Shown here piece after piece: positions 16,436 through 25,973 of a stretch of DNA of 56,637 nt. Position 1 is the stretch's first letter. Every line of letters starts with the position of its first letter. The translations under genes and the position numbers were made by a program. Location of the stretch: the NCBI GenBank assembly GCA_964455975.1, contig CAYVYP010000003.1, positions 1 through 56,637 of the forward strand, given 5' to 3'. Origin of the DNA: JAETTH01 sp964455975 (GTDB lineage: Bacteria > Bacillota > Clostridia > TANB77 > CAG-508). A model generated the notes under the pieces. It searched no databases, was not told the origin of the DNA, and worked only from the letters and a program-made list of their open reading frames with translations.

Positions 16436-17317
16436 ATGAATCTATTAGAAATGCAGAAAAGATATCAAGAAGCAAATAAACAAACAGAACAAGAAGAACA
16501 AACTATCGATAAAGTAAAAAATGAAATAGAAATAGAAAAATTGGTTGACTTTAGAAAGGGTCAACCTTTTTCTATATATACAGATTTTGAAAAAGAACAA
16601 ATGAAAGAAAGTATTAAAGAAAATGGAATAATAAATCCAATTATAATAAGAGAAATAGAAAATAAAAAGTATGAAATAATTTCAGGACATAATAGAGTTA
16701 AATGTTGTAGAGAACTTGGTATAAAAACTATTCCGTGTATAATAAAAAACTGCAATGATGATGAAGCTACTTTAATTATGATTGATAGTAATTTATGTAA
16801 CAGAGAAAAAGTACTACCAGTTGAAAAAGGTTATGCTTATAAAAGAAAAAATGATATATTAAAAAACAACTTAGAATTAAGTAGTGAGAACGAATTGAAG
16901 GATAAATCCCCAATGGGAATTGAGGATAGTAAAACACAAATTCATAGATATATTAGATTAACTTATTTAATAAAAAAATTACAAGAAAAAATAAATAATG
17001 ATAGTTTACCAATTAGAGTAGGAGTAGAATTGTCGTACTTGAAACAAGAACAACAAGAAATAGTAAATACAATAATAGAAGAACAACAAATTAAACTAAC
17101 AATAGTACAAGCACAAAAAATAAGAATGCTAAAAAATAATTTAACCTATGAAATAGTATTAAATATAGTAGAAAATAAAAAAGTAAAAGTAGAAAAATTT
17201 ACAGGAAAATTAGAAAAGAGGGCAATAAAAATCTATAAAAATAAATTCAAAAATGATAAAGAATTTACAGATTTAATACTTGAATTATTAGATAACTACT
17301 TTGAAGTAAAAACTTAA
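16436..17317 (+). CDS. ParB/Spo0J-like nuclease-domain protein
   Basis: This protein has 293 residues. Residues about 30-130 form a ParB N-terminal domain: MKESIKENGIINPIIIREI, then ISGHNRVKCCRELGIKTIPC (the GHRR-type motif with N in place of R), then DEATLIMIDSNLCNRE. The helical C-terminus is typical of ICE ParB-like proteins. In such elements it helps partition or regulate the excised circle. No parA lies beside it. The ribosome site is AAAGGAGAG. A terminator-like hairpin follows. Confidence 0.8.
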   Translation: MNLLEMQKRYQEANKQTEQEEQTIDKVKNEIEIEKLVDFRKGQPFSIYTDFEKEQMKESIKENGIINPIIIREIENKKYEIISGHNRVKCCRELGIKTIPCIIKNCNDDEATLIMIDSNLCNREKVLPVEKGYAYKRKNDILKNNLELSSENELKDKSPMGIEDSKTQIHRYIRLTYLIKKLQEKINNDSLPIRVGVELSYLKQEQQEIVNTIIEEQQIKLTIVQAQKIRMLKNNLTYEIVLNIVENKKVKVEKFTGKLEKRAIKIYKNKFKNDKEFTDLILELLDNYFEVKT

Positions 17318-17320
17318 TTT

Positions 17321-17427
17321 AAGCAAGATTCCAATTTGTTTGTACAAATTGAAAAGCAAACTTGCTTTTTCTTGATTTATGGGAGTACTCCCAAACCCTT
17401 TATTATAATATGGAGAAAGGAGGCTTA
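17321..17427 (+). other. oriT: Probable oriT, with nested hairpin and 12-bp palindrome
   Basis: AAGCAAG (17321) pairs with CTTGCTT (17361) around an inner CAATTTG/CAAATTG stem. Next comes the perfect palindrome GGGAGTACTCCC (17381-17392), followed by AAACCC. The position directly upstream of mobC and the relaxase gene, and the set of inverted repeats, are typical of transfer origins. The nick site cannot be placed by eye. The outer hairpin can also terminate the parB transcript. Confidence 0.65.
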
Positions 17428-17736
17428 ATGCTAAAAAGCAAAAGAATAGAAATAAGAGTAAGTCCTGATGATAAAAAGAAAATTATAGAGAATGCAGAGA
17501 TTTCAAAAATGTCTATGTCAGAATATTTGATAAATTGTGGATTAGGCAAAAATATAACAATAATTGAAGGTCTTGATGAGTATATTACAGAATTACGAAG
17601 AATAGGCAACAATATTAACCAATTAACTAAATTATCACATCAAGGAATTATTAGGTGTGTTGAATTAGAAGAAACAAAAAAGGAGTTATATAAATTATGG
17701 CAATCATTAAATTTATTAACAACAAGAGAACCTTAA
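17428..17736 (+). CDS. mobC: MobC-like relaxosome accessory protein
   Basis: This 102-residue protein has an N-terminal ribbon-helix-helix (KRIEIRVSPDDKKKIIENAE) followed by MSMSEYLINCGLG and the MobC signature RRIGNNINQLTKLSHQG. MobC binds oriT and opens the strand for the relaxase. ATG 17428 with AAAGGAGG is chosen over the frame start at 17362. The 3' end overlaps the relaxase gene by 40 bases. Confidence 0.85.
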   Translation: MLKSKRIEIRVSPDDKKKIIENAEISKMSMSEYLINCGLGKNITIIEGLDEYITELRRIGNNINQLTKLSHQGIIRCVELEETKKELYKLWQSLNLLTTREP

Positions 17737-18638
17737 AACAAACTATTGACTATGTTATACAAGATAAAAAAACTAATGTGAATTTAATAGGTGGCAAAGA
17801 TTGTATGCCTGAAACAGCATATAAAGAAATGATGCTAACAAAGAAACAATTTAATAAAATTAAAGGCAGAGATAAAATACATTTTATTCAATCATTTTCT
17901 CCAAGCGATAATATTGATTACAGGACAGCAAATGATATAGCTTTAGAAATAGCAAAAGAATTTAAAGAATTTCAAGTCTTATATGCTACACATCAAGATA
18001 AAGATCATATACATACACATTTTGTAATAAATACTGTAAATTTTGAAAATGGAAAAAAGTTTGAGCAAAGTCCAAAAGATTTAGAACATTTAAAAGAAGT
18101 ATCAAATTCAATATGTGTGAAATATGGACTAACAACAATAAATAAAAAATCAAAAGTTGAAGATATTAAAATAAATGAATATAAGTGTAGAGAAAAAGAT
18201 TATAGTTGGAAGAAAAAATTACAAAATGATATTGATAAAGCAATGAATTTATCAATAAACAAAAAAGAATTTTTTAATCAAATGAATAAAATGGGTTACA
18301 AAGTAACTTGGACAAAAGAAAGAAAAAATATTACATACACTACACCTGAAGGAATGAAGTGCAGAGATAGAAAATTGCATGATGAAAAATATTTAAAAGA
18401 GAATATGGAAAAATATTTTAAAATTAAAAGGATAGTACAAAATGAAAAAATAAAAAAAGACAATAAAATAAAAAAATATAAAGTTAAGGCTATGTCATCA
18501 GATATAGCTTTTATTATTGGGCAATTTAAAAGCAATAATAATTTAGATTATCAAGTTTCAAATTACTCAAATGGAACAAATGCTAAAAAAGAATATTTAA
18601 GAAAAATTAATTATAGTTCAGAAGAACTAAATATGTAA
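17697..18638 (+). CDS. Relaxase (MobP/VirD2-like mobilisation nuclease)
   Basis: This protein has 313 residues. The three-histidine metal motif H99-x4-H104-x-H106-x-H108 (THQDKDHIHTHF) and the following VINTVNF identify a relaxase. The catalytic Tyr is probably in the N-terminal region (Y19). It nicks oriT and pilots the single strand into the recipient. The length is at the short end of the family and no primase or helicase domain is present. It is translationally coupled to mobC. Confidence 0.88.
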   Translation: MAIIKFINNKRTLKQTIDYVIQDKKTNVNLIGGKDCMPETAYKEMMLTKKQFNKIKGRDKIHFIQSFSPSDNIDYRTANDIALEIAKEFKEFQVLYATHQDKDHIHTHFVINTVNFENGKKFEQSPKDLEHLKEVSNSICVKYGLTTINKKSKVEDIKINEYKCREKDYSWKKKLQNDIDKAMNLSINKKEFFNQMNKMGYKVTWTKERKNITYTTPEGMKCRDRKLHDEKYLKENMEKYFKIKRIVQNEKIKKDNKIKKYKVKAMSSDIAFIIGQFKSNNNLDYQVSNYSNGTNAKKEYLRKINYSSEELNM

Positions 18639-18643
18639 TAGAG

Positions 18644-18994
18644 GTGGTGCTTATAGAAAGACAGAATATGCAAGTTTTGATAGTAAATGTAAATGAAAAA
18701 CCTGAAATAAAAAGAATACCAAATAGACTTGATAAAATGCGAGAAATAGTAGGAAATAACAATATCGGAGTAATTGAACATACAGATATTTTAATTATAT
18801 TTAATGAAGAAGCTTATAAGAAAATGGAACCAATTAATAGAATTATTGATGGATTAAAAATAAGAGGAACTTTTATTATAACAGGTAATGATAGTTACTA
18901 TAAAGACTTTAAAGATTTAACTGAAGAACAAATTGAAAAATACACAAAAGAATTTAACTTAAATGAAATAGAGCAAGAGGAGGAGATGGAATGA
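18644..18994 (+). CDS. DUF3846 protein
   Basis: This 116-residue protein has the pattern VLIVNVNEKPEIKRIPN, then NNIGVIEHTDILIIFNEEA and LKIRGTFIITGND, which matches DUF3846 and resembles the C-terminal domain of the ArdA protein at 13957. The start is uncertain: GAGGTGGTGCTTATA fills the ribosome-site position and only GTG 18644 or ATA 18653 fit near it (an ATG is at 18668). The 3' end overlaps virD4 by 4 bases. Confidence 0.6.
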   Translation: MVLIERQNMQVLIVNVNEKPEIKRIPNRLDKMREIVGNNNIGVIEHTDILIIFNEEAYKKMEPINRIIDGLKIRGTFIITGNDSYYKDFKDLTEEQIEKYTKEFNLNEIEQEEEME

Positions 18995-20837
18995 TTGAAA
19001 AAAGAAAATTCAATACGATTCTAATTCTTTCATTATTGAATATTCCTATAAGTCTATTTTTTAGTACATACTTACATTCAAGCCTTATAAAAGTACAGTT
19101 TAATTTGAATTTATTAAAAGATATATTTTCAAATAAACAGTTGTTACTTTTATTTTTTTGTATATATGGATTAATTGAAGTTGTAATCATAATGCTTTTT
19201 GGATTTAGCAATGTGGGACTTCTAAAAGGTAGTGTAAGAAGCGTAACGAAAAGTTTAAAAACTCCTGAAGCAAGTGGTCGAGGACAACATGGAACGGCTA
19301 GATGGATGAATATAAAAGAATTTAGAAAAAAGTTTAATTACTACACAATTGATAATAAATTGAATGTTACTAATAGCGGAAATGGTGGTGGAATAGTAAT
19401 TGGACACGAAAAAAATAAGAAACAAGAAAAAATATATTATTTAGATGATAATATTCATACTTTGACAATTGGAGCAACAAGAAGCGGCAAAAGTCGTTCA
19501 GTTGTATTAGAAACAATCGGAACATTAGCTTTAGAAGATAAAGAAAAAGATTATGAAAGTATGATAATAAGTGATCCAAAAGGAGAACTTTATGATTACA
19601 CTTCAAATTATTTAAGAAATATAGGCTATGAAGTAATAACATTAGATTTTAAAAATCCGATGAAATCTAGTAGATATAATTTTTTACAACCTGTTATAAA
19701 TGCAGTAAATGAAAATGATTATAGAAAAGCTGAAGAATACACTTGGGACATTACACAAAGTTTAGTAGGAAATGAAGATACTAAAATGGAGAAAATTTGG
19801 AGAGATGGAGAAATGTCGGTAATAGCTGGTGCAATTATGACAGTAGTTTTTGCAAATAAAGAAAAACCTGAATATCAGAATTTGACTAATGTATATAAAT
19901 TTATTGCAGAAATGTGTAAAACAACAGGTGGAACAATGCCAATAAATAAATATATAGAAAATTTACCTCCTGAACATCCAGCTTCAAGTATTTTCAGTAT
20001 TGCACGAATTGCACCTGAAAAAACAAGAGGTTCTTTTTTTACAAGTGCTTTAACAACATTACGACTATTTACAAGTAAAACAATATATTCAATGACTTGT
20101 GAAAGTGATTTTGATTTAAAAGATATAGGAAGAAAAAGAATAGCAGTATTTATAATACTTCCTGATGAAAAAGTAACTTACTATCTACTAGCCTCATTAT
20201 TTGTTTATCAAAATTATGTATCATTAGTTGAAGAAGCAGATTCAAGAGGTGGAGAGCTAAAGGTAAGAGTAAATTTTATATTAGACGAGTTTCGGAAACT
20301 TTACAACGATACCAGCATTTTCAAATATGTTAACAGTTGGAGGTGGACGAAGAATGAGATTTTATTTGTTTTTGCAATCATTTGCTCAATTAGATAGCAA
20401 ATATGGTAAAGAAGTTGCAGAAAATATAAAAGATAACTGCCAAGTATGGTTGTATTTAAAAACAGCAAGTAACGAAACAGCAACAATCATATCAAAAAAA
20501 TTACGGTTCATATACTACAACAAGTTATAGTCAAAGCAGTAGTTATAGTAGATATCAAACAAATAATAATTCGGAATCTGCTAACTTAATTGCAAGACCA
20601 TTGCTGACCGAAGACGAAATATTAAGAATTGAAAGACCTTATATATTAGTTATTCCAACAGGTATGTTTCCAATAATGACAAAGTTACCTGATATTTCAA
20701 AATGGAATTTTAATAAATTATTTGGTATGGGAACAAAAGAGGAAAATAGAAAATTAAGAGAAAAAATAGAAAATTCAAGACCTGAAAGAGAAGTAAAAGA
20801 TATAAAATTATGGGGAATATGGCAGTATTATAAATAA
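18991..20837 (+). CDS. VirD4/TraG coupling protein, read through two +1 shifts
   Basis: The protein has about 614 residues if shifts occur at 20293 and 20504. Two membrane segments (residues about 8-28, 48-72) precede the ATPase. Walker A is GATRSGKS near residue 160, then SDPKGEL, and Walker B is FILDEFGN. The frame breaks inside Walker B at CGG (20293) and again at CGG (20504). Skipping each C restores LDEFGNFTTIPAF and SKKLGSYTTTSYS, both expected for TraG proteins. Without the shifts the protein would stop at 20397 and lack the C-terminal third. It links the relaxosome to the secretion channel. Confidence 0.88.
20293..20295 (+). other. Candidate +1 frameshift site at CGG (virD4, Walker B)
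   Basis: In frame: GAG TTT CGG AAA CTT. Skipping C: GAG TTT GGA AAC TTT, that is E-F-G-N-F, the conserved Walker B ending of TraG/VirD4 proteins. Confidence 0.88.
20504..20506 (+). other. Candidate +1 frameshift site at CGG (virD4, second)
   Basis: In frame: AAA TTA CGG TTC ATA with a stop 8 codons after the CGG. Skipping C: AAA TTA GGT TCA TAT ACT, that is K-L-G-S-Y-T, which continues to the normal C-terminus. Confidence 0.85.
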
Positions 20838-20856
20838 ATTTTGGGAGGAATTATGT

Positions 20857-21219
20857 ATGATAAAAATAAAGAAATTAAAAGAAAAAGAAAAAATAAAAAA
20901 GTTTATAAAAACAATAAGAAACATAGGATTTATTTTAACAAGTTTATTATTAAGCACCAATACTTGTTTTGCAGGAGTGGGCGACAGCGTAATAGCAACA
21001 GGAACAGCAAGTCTTATAACTGACTTGACAAACTGGCTTTTAATATTAGCACCAACTTTAACAGTTTTGTTAGTTGGTTATTTTTTATTAAGAAAAAGTT
21101 CAAGTGATGAAATGGATAATAAAAGATGGGATAACAGAATAAAAGTTGCTTTAATGTGCTGTGTAGGAGTTGTTATAGCAAGTGGAATTATAAATGTAAT
21201 ACTTGGATATTACAGATAG
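20857..21219 (+). CDS. VirB2/TrbC-like pilin candidate
   Basis: This 120-residue protein has a basic N-terminus, a signal-type hydrophobic segment (residues 24-38) ending CFAG, and then two membrane helices (about 52-72 and 90-112). That is the layout of TrbC/VirB2 pilin subunits. It sits between virD4 and the trbL-like gene, the usual place. The start is ATG 20857 behind GGGAGG. An overlapping frame starting at 20852 encodes only a basic, non-homologous peptide. Confidence 0.65.
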   Translation: MIKIKKLKEKEKIKKFIKTIRNIGFILTSLLLSTNTCFAGVGDSVIATGTASLITDLTNWLLILAPTLTVLLVGYFLLRKSSSDEMDNKRWDNRIKVALMCCVGVVIASGIINVILGYYR

Positions 21220-21228
21220 GAGGAAATT

Positions 21229-22083
21229 TTGGATTCAATTTTAACTAGCTTAATAACTAGCATAATTGGTGGTGCAGATTCTACTATAAACACAGCATTT
21301 AATAGTCTTATGGATTTATGCTTTAAATGTGAAGACTTTTTAACTTCTAATTTTGGAAGTCAAGTAATATCTTTTGATACATTAAAACAAGTGATATTAA
21401 GTTTTGCAATATCACTTATAATCTTAAAGTTTTTGAAAAAAGGATTTGATATATATGTTATGTGGAGTGAAGGAGAAGCTGATACTCCACCAATGACATT
21501 TATTATATATTTTATAAGGGCAATAGTAACAGCATTGTCCTTTTCGATTTTATATGATTGGCTAATTGATATAGTTTCAGATTTAGGAACATCAATGCTT
21601 TCTGCATTAAATTTAGCAGAGAACTATTCATTAACAACAGTTATTGCAACAATAGCAACAAATGGATTGTTTACAGCAATATTAGCACTTATTGCATTAA
21701 TATTGCTTTTTGTTTTATATGTTCAATTTATAATTAGAGGATTAGAAATGTTTGTATTAAAAATGGGATTTCCTCTAGCTTGCGTTGGATTAGTAGATGC
21801 TGATGGTGGTGTATTTAAATCATATTCAAGTAAACTCTTTAAGAGTGTATTAACCGTTATAGTACAAATAATTTTATGTAAGATAGCAATAATGTTAATT
21901 TTAAATGCAAAGTTATTATATGGAATTGCAGCGATTATACTAGCAATTAAAACTCCTAAATTCTTACAAGAATTTATGCTTGGTGGAGGTACAGGAGGTA
22001 TTAGTAATGTAATAGTTACCACAAGTAAAACAATGGAATTATCAAATCAAATTAAAAGAAAGTTTGCTCAATTAAAAAAATAG
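21229..22083 (+). CDS. TrbL/VirB6-like polytopic conjugation protein
   Basis: This 284-residue protein has about six membrane segments, an amphipathic N-terminus and a central FIIRGLEMFVLKMGFPLACVG motif common to the TrbL-like proteins of Clostridia ICEs. It probably forms the inner-membrane part of the type IV channel. It starts with TTG behind AGGAGG. Confidence 0.75.
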   Translation: MDSILTSLITSIIGGADSTINTAFNSLMDLCFKCEDFLTSNFGSQVISFDTLKQVILSFAISLIILKFLKKGFDIYVMWSEGEADTPPMTFIIYFIRAIVTALSFSILYDWLIDIVSDLGTSMLSALNLAENYSLTTVIATIATNGLFTAILALIALILLFVLYVQFIIRGLEMFVLKMGFPLACVGLVDADGGVFKSYSSKLFKSVLTVIVQIILCKIAIMLILNAKLLYGIAAIILAIKTPKFLQEFMLGGGTGGISNVIVTTSKTMELSNQIKRKFAQLKK

Positions 22084-22092
22084 GAGGAATTA

Positions 22093-22308
22093 ATGAATAC
22101 ATTAAATGAAATTATAAATGTGTTAAGGACTGTAATTATTCCTTTAGGAGTAACTTTTAGAATAATCTATTGTTTAACAAAAATGATTTACGATGAAGAA
22201 GCACAAGGGAGTTATAAGAAAAAAATAAAAAACATACTTGTCTTTGGAATTATAGCAGAATTGCTATTTGTAATAAAAGATTTATTAAATATGTATTACA
22301 GTCATTAA
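22093..22308 (+). CDS. Small two-TM conjugation protein
   Basis: This 71-residue protein has two hydrophobic helices (residues about 9-30 and 48-66) separated by a charged loop. Its position between the trbL-like and prgI genes, 9 bases after the former, indicates a transfer component. Exact family not recognised. The ribosome site is AGGAGG. Confidence 0.6.
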   Translation: MNTLNEIINVLRTVIIPLGVTFRIIYCLTKMIYDEEAQGSYKKKIKNILVFGIIAELLFVIKDLLNMYYSH

Positions 22309-22323
22309 TAGGAGAAAAAAGAA

Positions 22324-22650
22324 ATGGAAGATAAAGATTATAAATTATATATACCTACAAATGTAAAAACTAGATTAGAGTTTTTTAAAGGGTATGGAAT
22401 AAAAGAATTAATAATAACAGTAATTGTGTTAGTAGCATTACTTCCGATAAGCTTCATAGTTTATAAAATTAGAGGAGATTACTTATTACCAGTAGTGATA
22501 GAATTTATAGGAGTAGCTGGAACTGTAATTGCAGTAACAAAAGATGAAAATAACTTATGTGTAATAAGTTTAATAAAATTCATGTTGGAATTTAGTAAAA
22601 CACAAAAAGAATATAGATATAAATATTATAACAAGTGGAGGGATGATTAG
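22324..22650 (+). CDS. PrgI-family conjugation membrane protein
   Basis: This 108-residue protein opens YIPTNVKTRLEFFKGYGIKEL, followed by two membrane helices and KTQKEYRYKY, which is the PrgI family (VirB3-like) that stands before the VirB4 ATPase in Gram-positive type IV systems. The stop overlaps the GTG start of the next gene. Confidence 0.8.
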   Translation: MEDKDYKLYIPTNVKTRLEFFKGYGIKELIITVIVLVALLPISFIVYKIRGDYLLPVVIEFIGVAGTVIAVTKDENNLCVISLIKFMLEFSKTQKEYRYKYYNKWRDD

Positions 22651-23255
22651 TGAGTAAAATATTAGATTATATTTTTGGCAAAAACAATAGAGAAAAAACT
22701 TGTAATGAAGAAATTGGTATATTAGATATAAGAAATAATTACATATATACACGAGATGGATATGTGATTTCAGGAATAAGAATATACCCAATAAATACAC
22801 AACTTTTGACTAATAGAGAAAAAGCAAATTTGATAAATGAATTATCATCAGAGCTATCATCAGAACAAAAAGAATTAAAATATTTTAATGTAGCAAGAGC
22901 TGTTGATATATCTCCTTTGCAAGAATATTTAACAGGACTTATAGAGGATACAGATAATACAATACAAAAAAGAATATTAAAAGATCATTTAAAGGAAGTT
23001 CAAGAAATGTCTTTAGCAGGGGAAATAGTAGAAAGACAGAGCTTTATAATGATAAATAGCAAATATGCAGATAATTGCGAAAGAGAGATATTAAAAGAGG
23101 TAATAGAGCTTTCAAATAAATTTGGAAGATGTGATATAAAGACTGAAATATTAGATGAACCAGCTTTAATTCAGTTGTGTAATACTTTTTTAAATATGAA
23201 TTATGCTTATAGAGAAGATAGTGATGTGGAGGAAAAAGTTTTGATGTTGAAGTAA
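22650..23255 (+). CDS. TraC-like N-terminal partner of VirB4
   Basis: This 201-residue soluble protein contains DIRNNYIYTRDGYVISGIRI and a long helical region. In related elements a TraC-like protein of this size stands between PrgI and the VirB4 ATPase and corresponds to the VirB4 N-terminal region. It uses GTG at 22650, coupled to PrgI. A 166-base gap with a hairpin separates it from virB4, which is unusual within a transfer operon. Confidence 0.65.
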   Translation: MSKILDYIFGKNNREKTCNEEIGILDIRNNYIYTRDGYVISGIRIYPINTQLLTNREKANLINELSSELSSEQKELKYFNVARAVDISPLQEYLTGLIEDTDNTIQKRILKDHLKEVQEMSLAGEIVERQSFIMINSKYADNCEREILKEVIELSNKFGRCDIKTEILDEPALIQLCNTFLNMNYAYREDSDVEEKVLMLK

Positions 23256-23263
23256 TGTAAAAA

Positions 23264-23288
23264 AGAGGATATCTATAATATATCCTCT
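23264..23288 (+). other. Hairpin in the 166-base gap before virB4
   Basis: AGAGGATAT and ATATCCTCT form a perfect stem, but no T-run follows. It may be an RNA processing or attenuation element that sets VirB4 levels. The rest of the gap (23289-23421) shows only AT-rich sequence. Confidence 0.45.
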
Positions 23289-23421
23289 ACATAAATTAAT
23301 ATGATTCAATGAAATGGTGCAAACCAGTAATTATAGTACAATAAGGGTTTACATATCTTATTGAATATATATATTATATCACAAAAAAATAAAATAATAA
23401 AACTTTAAGGAGTGTGATAAA

Positions 23422-25251
23422 TTGAAAAGAACAGAAATTAATAAGATTCAAGAAAATAAAAGTCTACTAAATATTTTAACTCCAATAGGAGGAATAGAAT
23501 ATAAAAAGAATCATATAAGAATTGGAGATATATTGGGAAGAATAGTAGTAATATCAAAATATCCTGAAGGAGTTAATATGGGATGGATTGAAGATATTAT
23601 AAATATTCCAAATACAGTAAGTTGTTTCGATATAGAGCAAACAGACAAAGGAAAATTATTAGAAAACATAAGTAGAGGCTTAAATCAAAATAAAGGAAGG
23701 CTTGAAACTATAAAAGACGAAGTTGATAAACAAAGAACAGAAAGAGAAATAGTAGATGCAGAAAATTTGATAAACAAAATGGATTATGATGGAGAAACAG
23801 TAGTATATAACACAATTGCAATTATGGTTATAGCTGAAACAGAGGAAGAACTAAAGGAAAGAACAAAAAATGTTACAACTAAATTAACAACAATGAAAAT
23901 GAAAGGGCGAGTATTAACGAATTTGAGTAAAAACTCAATGAAGTTAATGTCGCCTTTTGCTATTACAGATCCAATAGTAAAAGAAATAGCAAAAAGAAAT
24001 ATGTTAGGTTCTGCTTGGGTAGGTGGCTTCCCTTTTTCAAGTTCAGGATTTAATGATGGAAAAGGTTATTATTTTGCAATGGACTCTAAAGGTGGAATTG
24101 TAATATTAGATTTATGGAAAAGAGGTGGAGATAGAACAAACTCGAATTTTGTAATTATGGGAACAGCAGGTGTAGGAAAGTCTACTGTTGCAAAACATTT
24201 AATATTAAATGAATATATGACAAATACAAAAGTTGTTCTTATAGATCCTGAAAGAGAGTACAAGCAAATGACTGAAAACTTAGGAGAAAAGTGGATAGAT
24301 ATAGGAAGTGGTAAAGGTGGTATTATAAATCCATTACAAATAAAGGAAGTACCACTAGATGATGATGAAATTGCTGATGGTTATACCAATGAAGGAAAAG
24401 GAATGGGAGCAATGGCATTACATTTTCAAACTTTGAGAACTTTCTTTAAATTACTATTTCCTGAATTAAAAACAATAGAAACAGCTATGCTGGAAGAAGT
24501 TTTAGAAGAACTATATAAAAGATTTAATATTACTTGGAAGACAGATAGAATCAATATTCCAAATAATAAATATCCAATAATGATTGATTTATATAATTTA
24601 TTAAAAGAAAAATGTAATAGTGAAAAAGATAAAGAAAAGGCAAAGATATATGAACAGTTAAGAAGTTTAATAAGAGGAGTAAGTTGTGGAGCTGAAAAGG
24701 GATTATTTAACGGATATACTTCAGTAGATGATAATGCAAAAGTAGTATGTTTTGATACATTTAACTTACAAAATGCTTCAGATAGAATAAAGAAGGCACA
24801 ATATTTTAACATTTTAACTTATTGTTGGGAAATAATGAGCAGAGATAGAACAGAAAAAACAATGCTGGTATGTGATGAGGCTTATTTATTAATTGATCCT
24901 GAAGTTCCTCAAACTTTAATCTTTTTAAGAAATGTTGCTAAAAGATGCAGAAAATACGAAGGTAGTTTAGTAATTATTTCGCATTCTATTGTTGACTTTT
25001 TAGATCCTAGTGTAAAAATGTATGGTCAAGCAATTTTAGATATGGCTACATATAAAATACTTATGGGTACAGATGGACAGAACTTAGAAGAAAGTACAAT
25101 ACTTTTTAAGCTAAGTGAAGGACAAGCTGAATTTCTATATAAAAAGAAAAGAGGCGATGCAATATTTATCATAGGTTCAAATAGGATTTTTGTTAAATTC
25201 AAAATCTTTACTAAAGAATTTGATTACTTTGGAAAGAGTGGTGGTAGATAA
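23422..25251 (+). CDS. VirB4-type conjugation ATPase
   Basis: This 609-residue protein has Walker A GTAGVGKST near residue 248, VVLIDPEREY, Walker B MLVCDEAYLL near residue 480, and SHSIVDFLD. The N-terminal 200 residues match the VirB4/TraE family. It powers assembly and DNA translocation of the type IV system at the inner membrane. It uses a TTG start behind AAGGAGTGTG. Confidence 0.88.
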   Translation: MKRTEINKIQENKSLLNILTPIGGIEYKKNHIRIGDILGRIVVISKYPEGVNMGWIEDIINIPNTVSCFDIEQTDKGKLLENISRGLNQNKGRLETIKDEVDKQRTEREIVDAENLINKMDYDGETVVYNTIAIMVIAETEEELKERTKNVTTKLTTMKMKGRVLTNLSKNSMKLMSPFAITDPIVKEIAKRNMLGSAWVGGFPFSSSGFNDGKGYYFAMDSKGGIVILDLWKRGGDRTNSNFVIMGTAGVGKSTVAKHLILNEYMTNTKVVLIDPEREYKQMTENLGEKWIDIGSGKGGIINPLQIKEVPLDDDEIADGYTNEGKGMGAMALHFQTLRTFFKLLFPELKTIETAMLEEVLEELYKRFNITWKTDRINIPNNKYPIMIDLYNLLKEKCNSEKDKEKAKIYEQLRSLIRGVSCGAEKGLFNGYTSVDDNAKVVCFDTFNLQNASDRIKKAQYFNILTYCWEIMSRDRTEKTMLVCDEAYLLIDPEVPQTLIFLRNVAKRCRKYEGSLVIISHSIVDFLDPSVKMYGQAILDMATYKILMGTDGQNLEESTILFKLSEGQAEFLYKKKRGDAIFIIGSNRIFVKFKIFTKEFDYFGKSGGR

Positions 25252-25973
25252 TGAATCCAGCTACATTGAAAATGATAGCAAAGGCAGTAATATCACAATT
25301 AACAAACGAAGAAAGCAGACAAAGATTACTAATAGGAATAATAATTGTTGTTGTTATTTTTATGTTTATCATTATGATACCAATATACATATTAACATCT
25401 CCATTAGAAGCAATTAAACAATTTTTTAGTTCTGATGAAAATGGAAATATTACAGATGGAAATTATAAAACAATAGTAGATATGAAAAACAATTATGGAA
25501 CAGAATTAGAAACAGGAGAATTAATATTTAATGGAACATTTCCAATGCCAGTAGAAAATGCAACAATTACTTGTGAATTTGGACCTCGTATACACCCAGT
25601 TACAGGAAAGCAGAGCTATCATACAGGAATTGATTTGGCAGGAAAATGGCATAGCAATATAATGTCAGTTTTAGATGGAAAAGTAATGTTTGCAGGAGTA
25701 CAGTCAGGGTATGGAAATTGTGTTGAAATAGAGCATAAAAGTTTAAATGGAACAATATTCTATACATTTTATGGACATTTAGCAAGAATAAATGTTGTAA
25801 ATGGACAAGAGATAAAACAAGGAAATGTAATAGGACTTCAAGGAGGAGATCCAAACAGAGATCCTAATCCTGGTTATAGTACAGGAAGTCATTTACATTT
25901 TGAAGTAAGAAAAACTTTTAAAGGAGATTTTTTAAATCCTAGAAAATATTTATTTGAAAATGAGGAGGTTTAA
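25251..25973 (+). CDS. Membrane-anchored M23 peptidoglycan hydrolase
   Basis: This 240-residue protein has one membrane helix (residues about 26-50) followed by an M23 LytM-type peptidase with zinc ligands YHTGIDLAG (about residue 124) and SHLHFEV near 213. It opens the cell wall for the conjugation channel, the role of VirB1-like or CwlT proteins. The start overlaps the virB4 stop and the end overlaps the next start. Confidence 0.85.
   Translation: MNPATLKMIAKAVISQLTNEESRQRLLIGIIIVVVIFMFIIMIPIYILTSPLEAIKQFFSSDENGNITDGNYKTIVDMKNNYGTELETGELIFNGTFPMPVENATITCEFGPRIHPVTGKQSYHTGIDLAGKWHSNIMSVLDGKVMFAGVQSGYGNCVEIEHKSLNGTIFYTFYGHLARINVVNGQEIKQGNVIGLQGGDPNRDPNPGYSTGSHLHFEVRKTFKGDFLNPRKYLFENEEV

Noticed and set aside
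20841..21023. Basic 60-codon frame overlapping the pilin-like gene
   Set aside because: It is the other frame of the pilin-like start region, with no homologous pattern. The 20857 frame has the signal and membrane segments.
23256..23421. A missing part of VirB4 or a CGG shift between the TraC-like gene and virB4
   Set aside because: No CGG and no continuing homologous frame. The split into two genes is normal for this type of element.
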